A stretch of 34,836 bases of DNA from Chara braunii. Lineage: Eukaryota > Streptophyta > Charophyceae > Charales > Characeae. Where the stretch lies: positions 762,174 through 797,009 of the forward strand of contig BFEA01000646.1 in assembly GCA_003427395.1 (NCBI GenBank). The letters run 5' to 3'. The notes under the pieces are model-generated. The model made no database searches. It was given only the letters and a program-made list of their open reading frames with translations, and was not told the DNA's origin. Positions 19,801 through 28,011 of this stretch are shown here, piece after piece (within the stretch, counting starts at the first letter, position 1; each line of letters starts with the position of its first letter). A program made the translations under genes and the position numbers.

Positions 19801-22800
19801 TGTTTAGACTTTTCCCAGTCGTTCAGATCTTGTTCCCAACGTGCTCCTGACGGAGTGTGGAAGCTGACTGCCTTGCGAAAACTTGGGCTGTCATCCTCAG
19901 GCCAAGCACCATGCCTATCCACAGAAATCGGAAACCTGGTCCACCTCAGAGACTTGCACATTGTGCGTTCTCCGACCATCGATTTGCCAGAGTCAATTAG
20001 TCGATTATCCCAGCTGACTTGTGTTGTCCTGTCCTTTGCATACCAGCGGTGTGATGAGGTGTTTGCTGTCCCCATGCATCCTTTGCGTGGGCTTTCTAAT
20101 GTGACTATAACCAGTCTGAAGCATTTAGTCTTATCGTTTTGCTCAAACCTTCACAGCTTGCCAGCGAATATCGCTCAGCTGACCAATTTGGAAAGGTTCG
20201 AGCTAAGCGAATGCCCGCACCTGGCGAGTTTGCCTCCCGAGATCGGAAACCTGAAACACCTCATGGTTTTGAAGTTGACCTCGGCGTCGATCACGGAGCT
20301 TCCAGTGTCTGTGGGGAGCTTGAGAAGTCTGATCAGCATCGATCTGTCCAACTGTGAGCTACTGGCCAAGTTACCATCAAACATTTCCAATCTGGGAAGG
20401 TTGAAGCAACTAGGCCTGTCCAATTGTCGAAGCCTCCGTTCGTTTCCCGACGGCATAGGGCAGCTGACAAACCTGGAGTCCGTTAACCTCAGAGGCTGCT
20501 CAGGACTGTCGAGACTACCCAAGGAGTTTGGCAATCTGACGAACCTAGGGTCCATTGATCTGACATCATCATCTCTGACAGAAATGCCTGTATTTTTTAG
20601 CAGACTGGACGGGCTGACGGAACTGGACCTGTCCTGTTCCGGCTCTCTTGTTGAGTTGCCTGGAGGAATCGGACTCCTGACCAGATTGAGGTCATTGAAT
20701 CTGCAGGATTGCGTGAGTCTGAGGGCTCTTCCTGATGATATTGCAGACCTTACGGGTCTGGAAGAGATTGAGCTCGCTGGTTGCAGGAAGCTTTGTTCTC
20801 TGCCTGTGGAGTTCGGCCGGATAAGATATCTGACGTCATTGAATCTGAGTTCTTCTGGTGTAACAGAGCTCCCAGTGTCGATAACAAGGTTGGACAGACT
20901 GACAGAACTGAAGCTGTCTTCTGCAAGCGAGCTTGTTCGGCTTCCTTCAAGAATGTCAGGATTGAACTGTTTGAAATCACTAATTCTGCGTGACTGTGTG
21001 AACTTCCGCGCTCTGCCTAACAGCATAACAGCACTCACTAACCTAGAAATATTGAATCTACATGGCTGCAGACAAGTGACCTGCCTACCCCGGGAAATCG
21101 GAAACCTTGTGAACCTTCAGATTCTGCGATTAGGGTTTTCAGGAGTGCAAGCGTTGCCTGACTCAATCAGGAGGTTGCAGGGTCTGACAGAGCTTGACCT
21201 GACCTGGGCCTGCGAGCTTGATCAGTTGCCGACCGGCATATCTGGACTCGTCAGCCTGACATCCCTCAATGTGCAAGGCTGTGTGAAAGTGAAGACCCTT
21301 CCAGATGGTATTGTAATGCTAACAAGCCTAGAAGAGCTGAGTCTATACGGGTGCAAGCACTTGACTCGTCTGCCTGAGCAATTTGGAAATCTCAGAAGAC
21401 TCAGGTCTCTGTGCCTCAGTTATTCTGGCCTGAAAGAGTTGCCTGCCTCTATGAGCGGCTTGGATGCGCTAACTTCGCTCGACCTAGGTTGCTTTTCTGG
21501 CTGTTTCCTTCACTTTCCTGCAGACATTTCTGGTCTGAAAAGGCTGGAACTGTTAGATTTGCAGGACTGCCAGAACCTGAAAGCTCTGCCAGATTGCGTA
21601 TCCCAGCTTGTGAGCCTCAAGGAGTTGAACGTTTCTGGATGTAAGGAGCTGAGACATCTCCCTACAGATATTGGGAACTTGGAAAATCTTCAGCTGCTGA
21701 ATCTCCGCTCGTCAGGTCTGACAGCATTGCCTGCCTCCATCAGCAACTTGGGGAAACTGATGGAGCTTGACCTGTCCTTTGCAGGAGAGCTCGCCCAGTT
21801 ACCAGCAGAGATCTCAGGGCTGAAGAGTCTGCGATTGCTAAATCTACACAGCTGCGCAAGCCTCGAGTCCCTGCCAGATGAAATGACTGTCCTGATGGAT
21901 CTGGAGGTCATGGACGTGAGCGGCGGTAAGCACATAGAGTATCTTCCTATGGAAATCGGAAACTTGACGAATCTCTTGGTCCTAAGCCTTGCTTCTTCTG
22001 GTGTCATAGAGTTGCCCTCGTCAATTAGCAGACTTGGAAGGCTTGCTGAGCTTGATCTATCCAGCTCCTACGGTCTTACCGAGTTGCAGCCAGCCATTTC
22101 AGCCCTGGAAAGTCTGACCAGATTGGATCTGCGGTACTGCACAAGTCTGACAGCCCTGCCAATTGGGATTGGAAATCTGACAAGGCTCCAGGCTCTGGAT
22201 CTGAGCTCTTCCGGTGTCACACATTTTCCATCATCCCTCTACATGTTGAATGCGTTGACATCCCTTGATCTGTCTTGCTCGGCTGGGCACGTGCCTGGGG
22301 AAGTGTTCACGCTAACTGGCTTGGTAAGTTTAAGACTGTGGGACTGTGTGAACTTAAGGACTATCCCGGAGAGCATTTCGCAGTTGACGAAACTTGTGTT
22401 CCTGCATCTGAGTGGGTGCAATGACTGCATTCATGTGCCATCGGAATTTGGGTGCTTAGTAAACCTTGAGTTTCTGAGTCTGAGTTCTTCCGGTGAGATA
22501 CACCTGCCGCCCTCCATCCGCACCCTGCAAAGGCTAAGGTCGGTCGATCTGTCGTTTTCGAACGAGCATTTGCCGGTGGGAATTTCGGGCCTGAAAGGCT
22601 TGTCAAGACTAAATATATGGGACTGTCCAAACCTGTCATCTCTGCCAGACAGCATCACAGAACAGACAAATTTGGTGTTCCTCCACCTCAGAGGGTGTCG
22701 TCAACTGAACCGTCTACCTTGCAAGATTGGAGATCTGCAAAATATCCAGAGTCTCTCCCTGACCTCTTCTGGTTTGACAGATTTGCCGGCCTCCACTTGC

Positions 22801-23340
22801 AAACTCCACCAGTTGACCACGATGGACTTGTCCTGTTCTCCTCAACTTTCTAGGCTGCCATCAGGAATGTCAGATCTGACAAGTCTGACGAGATTGGACG
22901 CCCACGACTGCCCGAGATTGAAGTCCTTGGATGATGGAAGCGTGTGCCTGCCGAACCTGGAAGTCTTGGATCTTGCTGGCTGCAAGGAGCTCACCCGACT
23001 GCCGGAAGAGTTTGGCAATCTAAAGGCACTTACGCGTTTGACGTTATGCCGCACAGGTATTGTACAGCTGCCTTCCTCCTTTACCCAGTTGGAAAGATTG
23101 GTTGAGCTTGATCTCTCTTTCTCGGGCGAACTGACTCAGTTGCCAGCAGGCCTGTCACGACTGCAGAGATTGAAAATGCTTGATCTTCGTGGCTGTGAAA
23201 AACTGACCAATCTTCCGTCTGACATCCTGCAATTTGGCAAACGCACAAACGTCCAGCTGCTTGCTGATCCAAAGTTCGCCCTAGGCATGGCCTGGCAGCA
23301 TGACGGCAGTGTAAGGACTTCAAAGAAGGTTCGGGTCTAG
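16858..23340 (+). CDS. Giant plant-type NLR immune receptor (NB-ARC with ~50 LRRs)
   Basis: A single frame of 2160 codons. NLRs are intracellular receptors that sense pathogen molecules or their effects and switch on defence through an ATP-dependent NB-ARC. Residues 1-215 are helical and not assignable (CC-, RPW8- or HeLo-like bundle possible). The NB-ARC follows: P-loop GASGVGKT 233-240, kinase-2 LIIADDVW 321-328, RNBS-B-like SVIITTTN from 345, GLPLAL 406-411, winged helix from about 481. The MHD position reads LNS (539-541). LRRs run from about residue 600 to the end; from residue 1141 they form a 95-residue four-LRR higher-order repeat. The tail is short and basic (KKVRV). The ATG at 16858 was chosen for its context (AAGAATGGCG) and because a likely splice acceptor lies just upstream; the frame is open to an ATG at 16768, which would add 30 residues. 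The length is well above the usual 900-1500. No internal stop or frameshift was seen. Function is inferred from family. Confidence 0.9.
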   Translation: MAVCVDDAAGEPHAYGDVMALMEELIPFQEGLLRSTQVMFLHGDHRYKKLAAIADVLHDLTRRLLEVCRLNGDGSQLNERMMDMRHRHLQGISQSHRKWRGVWGTVQMFLMRRYLGKELTKLQSDLKMFLDKLSTFPVQKIHQTKTVGLDNSTRTSLDASHGGPENRQRSLRGLESAMRGAVTLSSACSVLRDILEEEKEWLDQYAKQPQELLEDLDCLWTAKSGPEVLCLHGASGVGKTALAMEISKSEEMKREFSNGIFFLTCGQHKRGHDVIDMVRQSVWNQKYGCRRHSNSQQRCVFFNKIERNVALQREMKGKRALIIADDVWTTDQIEWVESLLPASCSVIITTTNKSVIATLRAANAYLVEALKQEEAYSLFSHCAFQDELPPPDIQAISLKVCKECYGLPLALRVVGSNLYSRRWEMAAWESWLNFFVHRMSADQFPSQNAGSCLSRGSDLAMEAVQRSINDACGGSKMGNLDMVLDLAGFPQGEKIPRDLIEAWSSIYPSVSDLETARHQMNEFIRLCLVEAHGNGFVSLNSTARQVILHIIRSGAESSVSLGGYEDGDGAATGSMAAVVQQERILLLGDEEIIPLDLATFEHVRKLSWIQSDFLTLTNVPLCTLPHLVSFYWVCPGDSTRAYDANKASVTVTHVLEQLTKSNKLEIMTVRNLAGCDVFPSDYFSSFRYLKVLWLEIANVSPFSEFPSSVADLQELQVLVIHVSGATLTVDPGAIEALTQLKVLRTSSIFFLARKALQEQVSAPKRSPVRRLSCCLEEAAGLGTDDTEVAVVPDEVLPKLLSSRFIEDFSIRVDKLPGYGHHRYGEIQDSTLPSAIGQRTRLRSIEIEGCRLLKVLPDKIGCLSKLVTLSIRYSSLRILPSTIGHLSSLTRFEITDSHLESIPHEIGSLHKLVEFSIVTSSLASLPPTIGKLTSLRLLKIAHSKLTSIPDEIGNLGALVHLEVTRARLTALPSTIGDLVHLTCLDFSQSFRSCSQRAPDGVWKLTALRKLGLSSSGQAPCLSTEIGNLVHLRDLHIVRSPTIDLPESISRLSQLTCVVLSFAYQRCDEVFAVPMHPLRGLSNVTITSLKHLVLSFCSNLHSLPANIAQLTNLERFELSECPHLASLPPEIGNLKHLMVLKLTSASITELPVSVGSLRSLISIDLSNCELLAKLPSNISNLGRLKQLGLSNCRSLRSFPDGIGQLTNLESVNLRGCSGLSRLPKEFGNLTNLGSIDLTSSSLTEMPVFFSRLDGLTELDLSCSGSLVELPGGIGLLTRLRSLNLQDCVSLRALPDDIADLTGLEEIELAGCRKLCSLPVEFGRIRYLTSLNLSSSGVTELPVSITRLDRLTELKLSSASELVRLPSRMSGLNCLKSLILRDCVNFRALPNSITALTNLEILNLHGCRQVTCLPREIGNLVNLQILRLGFSGVQALPDSIRRLQGLTELDLTWACELDQLPTGISGLVSLTSLNVQGCVKVKTLPDGIVMLTSLEELSLYGCKHLTRLPEQFGNLRRLRSLCLSYSGLKELPASMSGLDALTSLDLGCFSGCFLHFPADISGLKRLELLDLQDCQNLKALPDCVSQLVSLKELNVSGCKELRHLPTDIGNLENLQLLNLRSSGLTALPASISNLGKLMELDLSFAGELAQLPAEISGLKSLRLLNLHSCASLESLPDEMTVLMDLEVMDVSGGKHIEYLPMEIGNLTNLLVLSLASSGVIELPSSISRLGRLAELDLSSSYGLTELQPAISALESLTRLDLRYCTSLTALPIGIGNLTRLQALDLSSSGVTHFPSSLYMLNALTSLDLSCSAGHVPGEVFTLTGLVSLRLWDCVNLRTIPESISQLTKLVFLHLSGCNDCIHVPSEFGCLVNLEFLSLSSSGEIHLPPSIRTLQRLRSVDLSFSNEHLPVGISGLKGLSRLNIWDCPNLSSLPDSITEQTNLVFLHLRGCRQLNRLPCKIGDLQNIQSLSLTSSGLTDLPASTCKLHQLTTMDLSCSPQLSRLPSGMSDLTSLTRLDAHDCPRLKSLDDGSVCLPNLEVLDLAGCKELTRLPEEFGNLKALTRLTLCRTGIVQLPSSFTQLERLVELDLSFSGELTQLPAGLSRLQRLKMLDLRGCEKLTNLPSDILQFGKRTNVQLLADPKFALGMAWQHDGSVRTSKKVRV
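20278..23270 (+). repeat. 285-bp higher-order repeat encoding blocks of four LRRs
   Basis: Blocks start at 20278, 20563, 20848, 21133, 21418, 21706, 21991, 22204, 22483, 22762 and 23047. Most spacings are exactly 285 bp. Block 5 is 288, block 7 is 213 (one LRR lost), and blocks 8 and 9 are 279. Each block starts with an SSG(L/V)xxLP repeat, followed by a repeat opening ELDLS, a repeat with a DC pair and a repeat with a GC pair. The last block is partial. The pattern indicates growth by unequal exchange in units of four repeats. Confidence 0.9.
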
Positions 23341-23520
23341 TGATGTGGGTATGGGTTGCCGCCTAGCTGGTCCTGCTGCACTTGACAATTATCTCGTTAC
23401 GACAGCCACAACCTTACTGCCCCTGCCGAACAACCACCCCACTGCAACAACCTTATTTACTGCAGTAAGGCAGGTGAACACTATCCATAGGTACTGCAAC
23501 AGCAAACACTATCCGTAGTT
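23341..23520. other. 3' flank of the NLR gene
   Basis: No clear AATAAA was found just after the stop codon. The sequence drifts into CTGCAG- and CAACA-rich sequence that grades into the minisatellite. Confidence 0.4.
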
Positions 23521-23524
23521 CAAC

Positions 23525-23940
23525 TTGCTGCCTCTGAGAGCATCAGTTACTGCAGCAACAACTGGATCAGTTACTGCAGCTACAACTGACCAGCACCAAC
23601 TGATCAGTTACTGCAGCAACAACTGGATCAGTTGCTNNNNNNNNNNNNNNNNNNNNNNNNNNNNNNNNNNNNNNNNACAACTGCATCAGTTACTGCAGCT
23701 ACAACTGATCAGTTACTGCAGCAACAACTGGATCAGTTACTGCAGCAACAACTGGATCAGTTACTGCAGCTTCAACTGGAACTGCCACTGACCAGCATCA
23801 GTTACTGCAGCTACAACTGTAACTGCCACTGAGCAGCATCAGTTACTGCAGCTACAACTGTAACTGCCACTGAGCAGCATCAGTTACTGCACCTACAACT
23901 GTAACTGCCACGGACCGGCATCGGTTACTGCAGCTACCAC
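23525..23940. repeat. CTGCAG-bearing minisatellite, interrupted by a gap
   Basis: Units of about 24 bp (CAGTTACTGCAGCAACAACTGGAT-type) before and just after the gap pass into longer ~42-bp units with GCCACTGACCAGCATCAG inserts. Each unit is dyad-rich (CAGTT…AACTG around CTGCAG). Frames through it are Gln/Asn-rich artefacts. Confidence 0.9.
23637..23676. other. Assembly gap (40 N)
   Basis: A run of undetermined bases inside the minisatellite; the array length is therefore unknown. Confidence 0.99.
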
Positions 23941-24448
23941 TCGAAGTACGATCTACGGCCTGCCTTGACTGGACCAAATAGTGCTGCTCTCACTGCCTTC
24001 AACGAACCCTACCGTAGTATGCCCTCTCTGACATGTCATACCTTGCAGAATTTGCAACTTTCTAATCAATTAATCGCAAGCACTTACAGCGGTTCCTGCT
24101 GGCATTGACAGGCCGTAATTGCTGCCGGTACAGCCTAGGTTATTGTGTGGGTACTGCCATTGACCTGACGTAGTTGCTGCCGTTTCAGTGCCTCTACCAT
24201 CTCCGGCATTCTTTTCTGGAGAAGGGAAGAAAAAGCAGCTGTGTCTGGTTTGGTTGCAAGTAGCATGACTTCTGAAGCAAGAACTTCAAGTCACAGACGA
24301 TGCAGAAGGCCCATGTTTGTCTGTCTGCATACCTGCCTGTCTTTTTGCCTCAAAGGCATGTTGGAGAGTCGGCAGCTCATCAAGAGTGATCGGGTCTTGA
24401 GCTTGCATGAACGCATGCAAAAGAATCGTATTCCTGATCAAATCATGT
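23941..24448. other. Nothing recognisable
   Basis: Unique-looking sequence after the minisatellite. A 69-codon frame at 24241-24450 has no family resemblance and a composition that does not argue for coding. Confidence 0.4.
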
Positions 24449-24561
24449 GAGGTGAGGTGAGGTTAGGTGAGGTGAGTTAAGCAGAGATAAGGTGAGATGA
24501 AACGAGATGAGACGAGATGAGATAAGATAAGACGAGACAAGACCAGACACGATGAGATGAT
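24449..24561. repeat. GAGGT/GAGAT pentamer-like repeat
   Basis: An irregular array of GGTGA, GAGAT and GATAA words on the plus strand, purine-rich throughout, with progressive sequence drift from left to right. Confidence 0.8.
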
Positions 24562-24852
24562 GATCACATAGGATGTAACGCTCTTAAAGGACGCAGGAAT
24601 TTGCTAGAAACTGTTAGAAAAGCTTGGAATGATTCATCCACATGTTCAGAAACCATCGCAACTAGTTGTCTTATTTCCTAGTGCTGTACGCATTGTGCTG
24701 CTCTGCTCTGCCCACCCATTTCTGCAATCACATCCATAGTTCACCACAGTGGATCTTTTTCCTGTTCCATCGCATTTTGGTTGACATCAACAGCACGTGC
24801 GCTTGCAGGCGAACAGAAATCTGTCCGTCAGCCATTACTTCAAATGCTGCAT
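24562..24852. other. Nothing recognisable
   Basis: Mixed-composition sequence without a credible frame. Confidence 0.4.
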
Positions 24853-25040
24853 TTTTTTTGGTTTGAGAATTTTTATCTTCCATGAGCAGTTTTTAAGTAG
24901 TTGTTGTTGAAAGAAGCACCAACTAATTCCGCATATGCTCAGAGAGAAATCAAGTAGGGTTGATGTCAACCCTACCTTTTGGTTTGGGAGTTTTATCTTC
25001 CATGAGCATTTTTGGTACGACTATTTGTTGTGGACACGAA
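24853..25040. repeat. Diverged direct repeat with TTTATCTTCCATGAGCA core
   Basis: TTTTGGTTTGAGAATTTTTATC… starting near 24855 recurs as TTTTGGTTTGGGAGTTTTATC… near 24977. Both are followed by CTTCCATGAGCA and a GT-rich tail. Confidence 0.7.
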
Positions 25041-25067
25041 TGAGAAGAACTTTGAGCGGAGTATCAA

Positions 25068-25245
25068 CCTCATGACCTTTCCTAGTCGTTCTCCTTTGAA
25101 TTGGGAATCGCACCAGGAATTACAATTTCTACCTTTGCCTGAGCACATCAGTCAGTCCTCATGACCTTTCATAGTCGTTCTCCTTTGAATTGGGAATCGC
25201 ACCAGGAATTGCAATTTCTACCTTTGCCTGAGCACATCAGTCAGG
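25068..25245. repeat. Recent 89-bp tandem duplication
   Basis: 25068-25156 and 25157-25245 start CCTCATGACCTTTC and match nearly perfectly; I see about two internal substitutions plus a final-base difference. The high identity points to a recent duplication or an assembly repeat. Confidence 0.9.
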
Positions 25246-25438
25246 AGTCAGGACTCAGGAGTTTGATTGTGCTGGGCGCCTTGCTGATGAATATAGCTGA
25301 GTTGTACAGACCTGTAACTTTCGGTAGAATATTTTGGTGATCATTGTTTGTTTAAATGTTTTTCCTTTTGATGCTTGAAACTCGAATACGATAATGATTT
25401 TGACTGTTCCCTGTTGAGAAGAAAGCTCAATAAACAGA

Positions 25439-25444
25439 AGGGTG
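25439..25444 (+). terminator. AATAAA polyadenylation-signal-like hexamer
   Basis: An AATAAA in A-rich sequence lies 2.1 kb after the NLR stop codon. It could end a transcript from the left, but with no clear gene in between this is only a motif match. Confidence 0.2.
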
Positions 25445-25486
25445 AAAAACGATGGCTGCCTTTCTGGGTAACTTCAAGCTTTATAG

Positions 25487-25700
25487 TTTTTTTTTTTTTT
25501 TTTTTTTTTTTTCAAACAGAACCTTAGGGTTCTGGCTCCTTTTCCATTCTGGGGAGCATCAGTCCGGTACCTATTCCACCGGCAAGTCAGAAGGAATTAC
25601 AGAGAGTACTCACACACGCTCCTCCCCCTTATGGTGTGGACGCCCGAAGGACGGCATTGATTACTTCCTGAAGGAAGAATGTACCATCCCTCACCCCTGC
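25487..25700 (-). mobile_element. Poly(A)-tailed retroposon 3' end
   Basis: A 26-base T run (25487-25512; a poly(A) tail on the minus strand) is followed by about 150 bp that match the sequence after the next T run at 27561: CATTCTGGGGAGC, TTCCACCGGCAAGTCA and GCATTGATT in the same order. Both are thus 3' ends of one retroposon (LINE or derived SINE) family in minus orientation. Confidence 0.65.
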
Positions 25701-25801
25701 CGAAGTTAGCCTATTCTATCTTGCTAGTTTCAAGGTAACAGCTTTTTTGGTGGTGTTCATTGTTAAACTTTTCGGATATTAAACAGAAGCGGTAAAGGGA
25801 C

Positions 25802-26018
25802 GGTTAACTTTTTGGGAATTTTGAGCGTTATTTTTAACAGCTGTTTTGGTGGTGCCCGTTCCTGTGCGGGCCCTGCCGCTCGGTGTAGAATGGACAGGGC
25901 AAACACAGATGGTTAACTTTTGGGGAATCTGGAGCGTTCTGGTTAACAGCTGTTTTGGTGGTGCCTGTTCCTGTGCGGTCCCTGCTGCTCAGTGTAGAAT
26001 GGACAGGGCAAACACAAC
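25802..26018. repeat. 109-bp tandem repeat
   Basis: GGTTAACTTTTxGGGAAT units start at 25802 and 25911, each ending in a GTAGAATGGACAGGGCAAACACA block. A partial older unit (TAACAGC…GGTGGTGTTCATT) precedes them near 25737. The corresponding array in the second segment copy starts at 33113. Confidence 0.85.
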
Positions 26019-26194
26019 AAAGCCATCGGGGCACATAGCATACACCACACTTTGGTTGGTAAGTTTGTACAGCATTGAGTTAGCATGACAGTTGGCTAAA
26101 AGTGAGTCCAAGTACAGATATGCACACATAGCTGGCCTAGATCCTCGTCACTCCGTTCATGAGAAATACTTTCGACGGTGGTGACAAGCAAATA

Positions 26195-26656
26195 TGTCCC
26201 CTTGCTTCTCTCCTCTTCTCTTCTCATATCTTCGCTTCTCGTGTCTTCTCCCTTTCTCTACTATTTTCTTTTGTCCTCTCCTTCCCTCCCATCTCATCCG
26301 AGTCTTCTTTCCTTCTCTTCGTTTATGTTCTTTTCCTTCTCTTTTCTTCTCTTTTCTTCTCTTCTCTTTGCTTCTCTCTTCTCTTTTCGCTCTTCGCTTC
26401 TGTCCTCTCCTTTCCTCTCCACTCCTCTTCTCTCCTCTCTTCTCCTCTCCTCTCCTCTCCTTTGCTCTCCACTCCTCTTCTCTCCTCTCCTCTCCTCTCT
26501 TCTCCTCTCCTCTCCTCTCCTCTCCTCTCCTCTCTTCTCCTCTCCTCTCCTCTCCTCTCCTCTCCTCTTCTCTTCTCTTCCCTCCTCTCCTCTCCTCTCC
26601 TCTTCTCTTCTCTTCCCTCCTCTCCTCTCCTCTCCTTCCCTCTTCTTTTCTCTCCC
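26195..26656 (+). repeat. Polypyrimidine tract, (TCTCC)n-rich
   Basis: About 460 bases of almost pure C/T on the plus strand, dominated by TCTCC, TCTTC and TCCCTCC. All three plus frames are open as Ser/Leu/Phe runs and the minus frames as Glu/Arg runs, so these are not genes. Triplex-forming potential is likely by composition. Confidence 0.95.
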
Positions 26657-26844
26657 ATAATGGAATCGATGTTGTGCCAAGGGGCTAATTTTTTTTATTT
26701 TTTATTTTCCTAAGACTGGATTGCTGTTACCTATCATAAATGCCATTTGAAACTCGAGTGAATCGGAATGGTCGTGGAATTCGACAGTTCATGCAGGACC
26801 AACTTTTTTTGTCCCATCTGAGAATGCGAAGTAGGAATCAGTTG

Positions 26845-27140
26845 TGATGACGAAGCAGCGTGTCATTGTGGTAAGTATCTTCTCACGTCTTTTCCACTGC
26901 CATATAAACTCAGTCTGGTTTTATTATTATTTATTTGGGAAAATTTCATCTGTACCCGCTTAAAGATGCGAATACCGGCTATACCCAGTCATGTGTGATG
27001 AGGAAGCAGCGTGTCATTCTGATTAGTATCCTCTCACGTCTTTTCCACTCCCATATAAACTCAGTCTGTATTTATTTTAGAAAACTGCATCTGTACCCCA
27101 CTTAAAGATGGGAGTACCGGCTATACACAGTCCCCACGCC
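26845..27140. repeat. 151-bp tandem repeat
   Basis: Two diverged units start TGATGA(C/G)GAAGCAGCGTG at 26845 and 26996. Both include TCTCACGTCTTTTCCACT, CCATATAAACTCAGTCTG and TACCGGCTATAC. Confidence 0.85.
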
Positions 27141-27420
27141 AACTTGCGTCTATACCCAGAAAACGGCTGGTGGAAATTGTTGTATGCCCAGGACCAAGGT
27201 GGGCTCTGGTTGGTACCACAAAATTAAGTTTATATCCAACTACCGGAATGCACAAATTATGGACATACCTAGGCAACATTATGGGCATACCCGGGACCTG
27301 AGGAGGAGAGGCCAAATTATTGTTCATATACCCGGCTACCACCGGATGGCTGAAATTATTCTCATACCCAGCAGCCATTGGGCCACAATGGTCTACTTGG
27401 TGGGCATGAACATAACTTTG
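27115..27420. repeat. Field of degenerate CATACCC/AAATTAT repeats
   Basis: CATACCC-like words (TATACCC, TATGCCC, CATACCT, CATACCC) alternate with AAATTAT/AAATTGT about every 40-50 bases. ORFs over this field (27121-27480 minus, 27184-27453 plus) have no domain. TTATGCCCAA and TTATACCCAA words near 2720 and 2770 are reminiscent of it. Confidence 0.5.
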
Positions 27421-28011
27421 TGCTGTGAATCCAGGGCCTGCTGGACTGGGTAGACCTACAATTTTGCACAGGGAAAACACTAGGTACTATGCAAAGTTGA
27501 ACACCCTCTGGGTAAAGATGCAAGTTCGCGCTGGGACTGGGTATAGCGGGTATTCCCATCTTTTTTTTTTTTTTTTTTTTTTTGAAACAGGTCCCTATGG
27601 TCCTGGCTTCATATCCATTCTGGGGAGCGGCATTCCGGTCCCTTTCCACCGGCAAGTCAAGAATTGAGATACATGGTGAACACTCTCATGCTTCCTTCCG
27701 TCTGGCCGAAGGAACCCTGACCAGCATTGATTGCACCAGATCCGGAGGATTGACTGTCTGCTTGCCCTACCACTTTTCCTCTCAGAGTCTACTGTGACTC
27801 TGCCAGATGATTCGTGTAAACACTGTAAAGCAAGAAAAGAGGAGGGTTGTCTATATTGCTGAGATTGTAATCTCAGTTTGCCCACCACCGGGTCATCGTC
27901 CTTGTTGGAGTTGCACTGTGCCATTTCATTCAAATCAATCTGTTATCTGCCACTGTTGTTGCAATCTTTCCCTGTAGAAACCAATTTCTCATGAAAGCCG
28001 TCTCTTGATGG

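Larger units (their letters stand above)
25512..27560. repeat. 2.05-kb segment, first copy (also at 32823-34836)
   Basis: The segment lies exactly between two T runs (25487-25512 and 27561-27583). It is repeated at the window end with an offset of 7311 before the pyrimidine tract and 7276 after it. It contains a 109-bp tandem repeat, a polypyrimidine tract, a 151-bp tandem repeat and a CATACCC repeat field, and no credible gene. Confidence 0.95.

Noticed and set aside
20175-21038. 287-codon minus-strand frame opposite the NLR
   Set aside because: A shadow of the regular LRR codon pattern; no domain, and it lies wholly within the well-supported plus-strand gene.
23525-23940. CRISPR-like array of repeats
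   Set aside because: Units are contiguous minisatellite repeats without unique spacers, in a eukaryotic context with no cas genes.
26159-26713. Long Ser/Leu/Phe and Glu/Arg frames in the pyrimidine tract
   Set aside because: All frames are open because the tract is almost pure C/T; composition alone explains them.
27121-27480. 119-codon minus frame present in both segment copies
   Set aside because: Duplicated only because the segment is duplicated in the assembly; covers a degenerate repeat field and has no domain.
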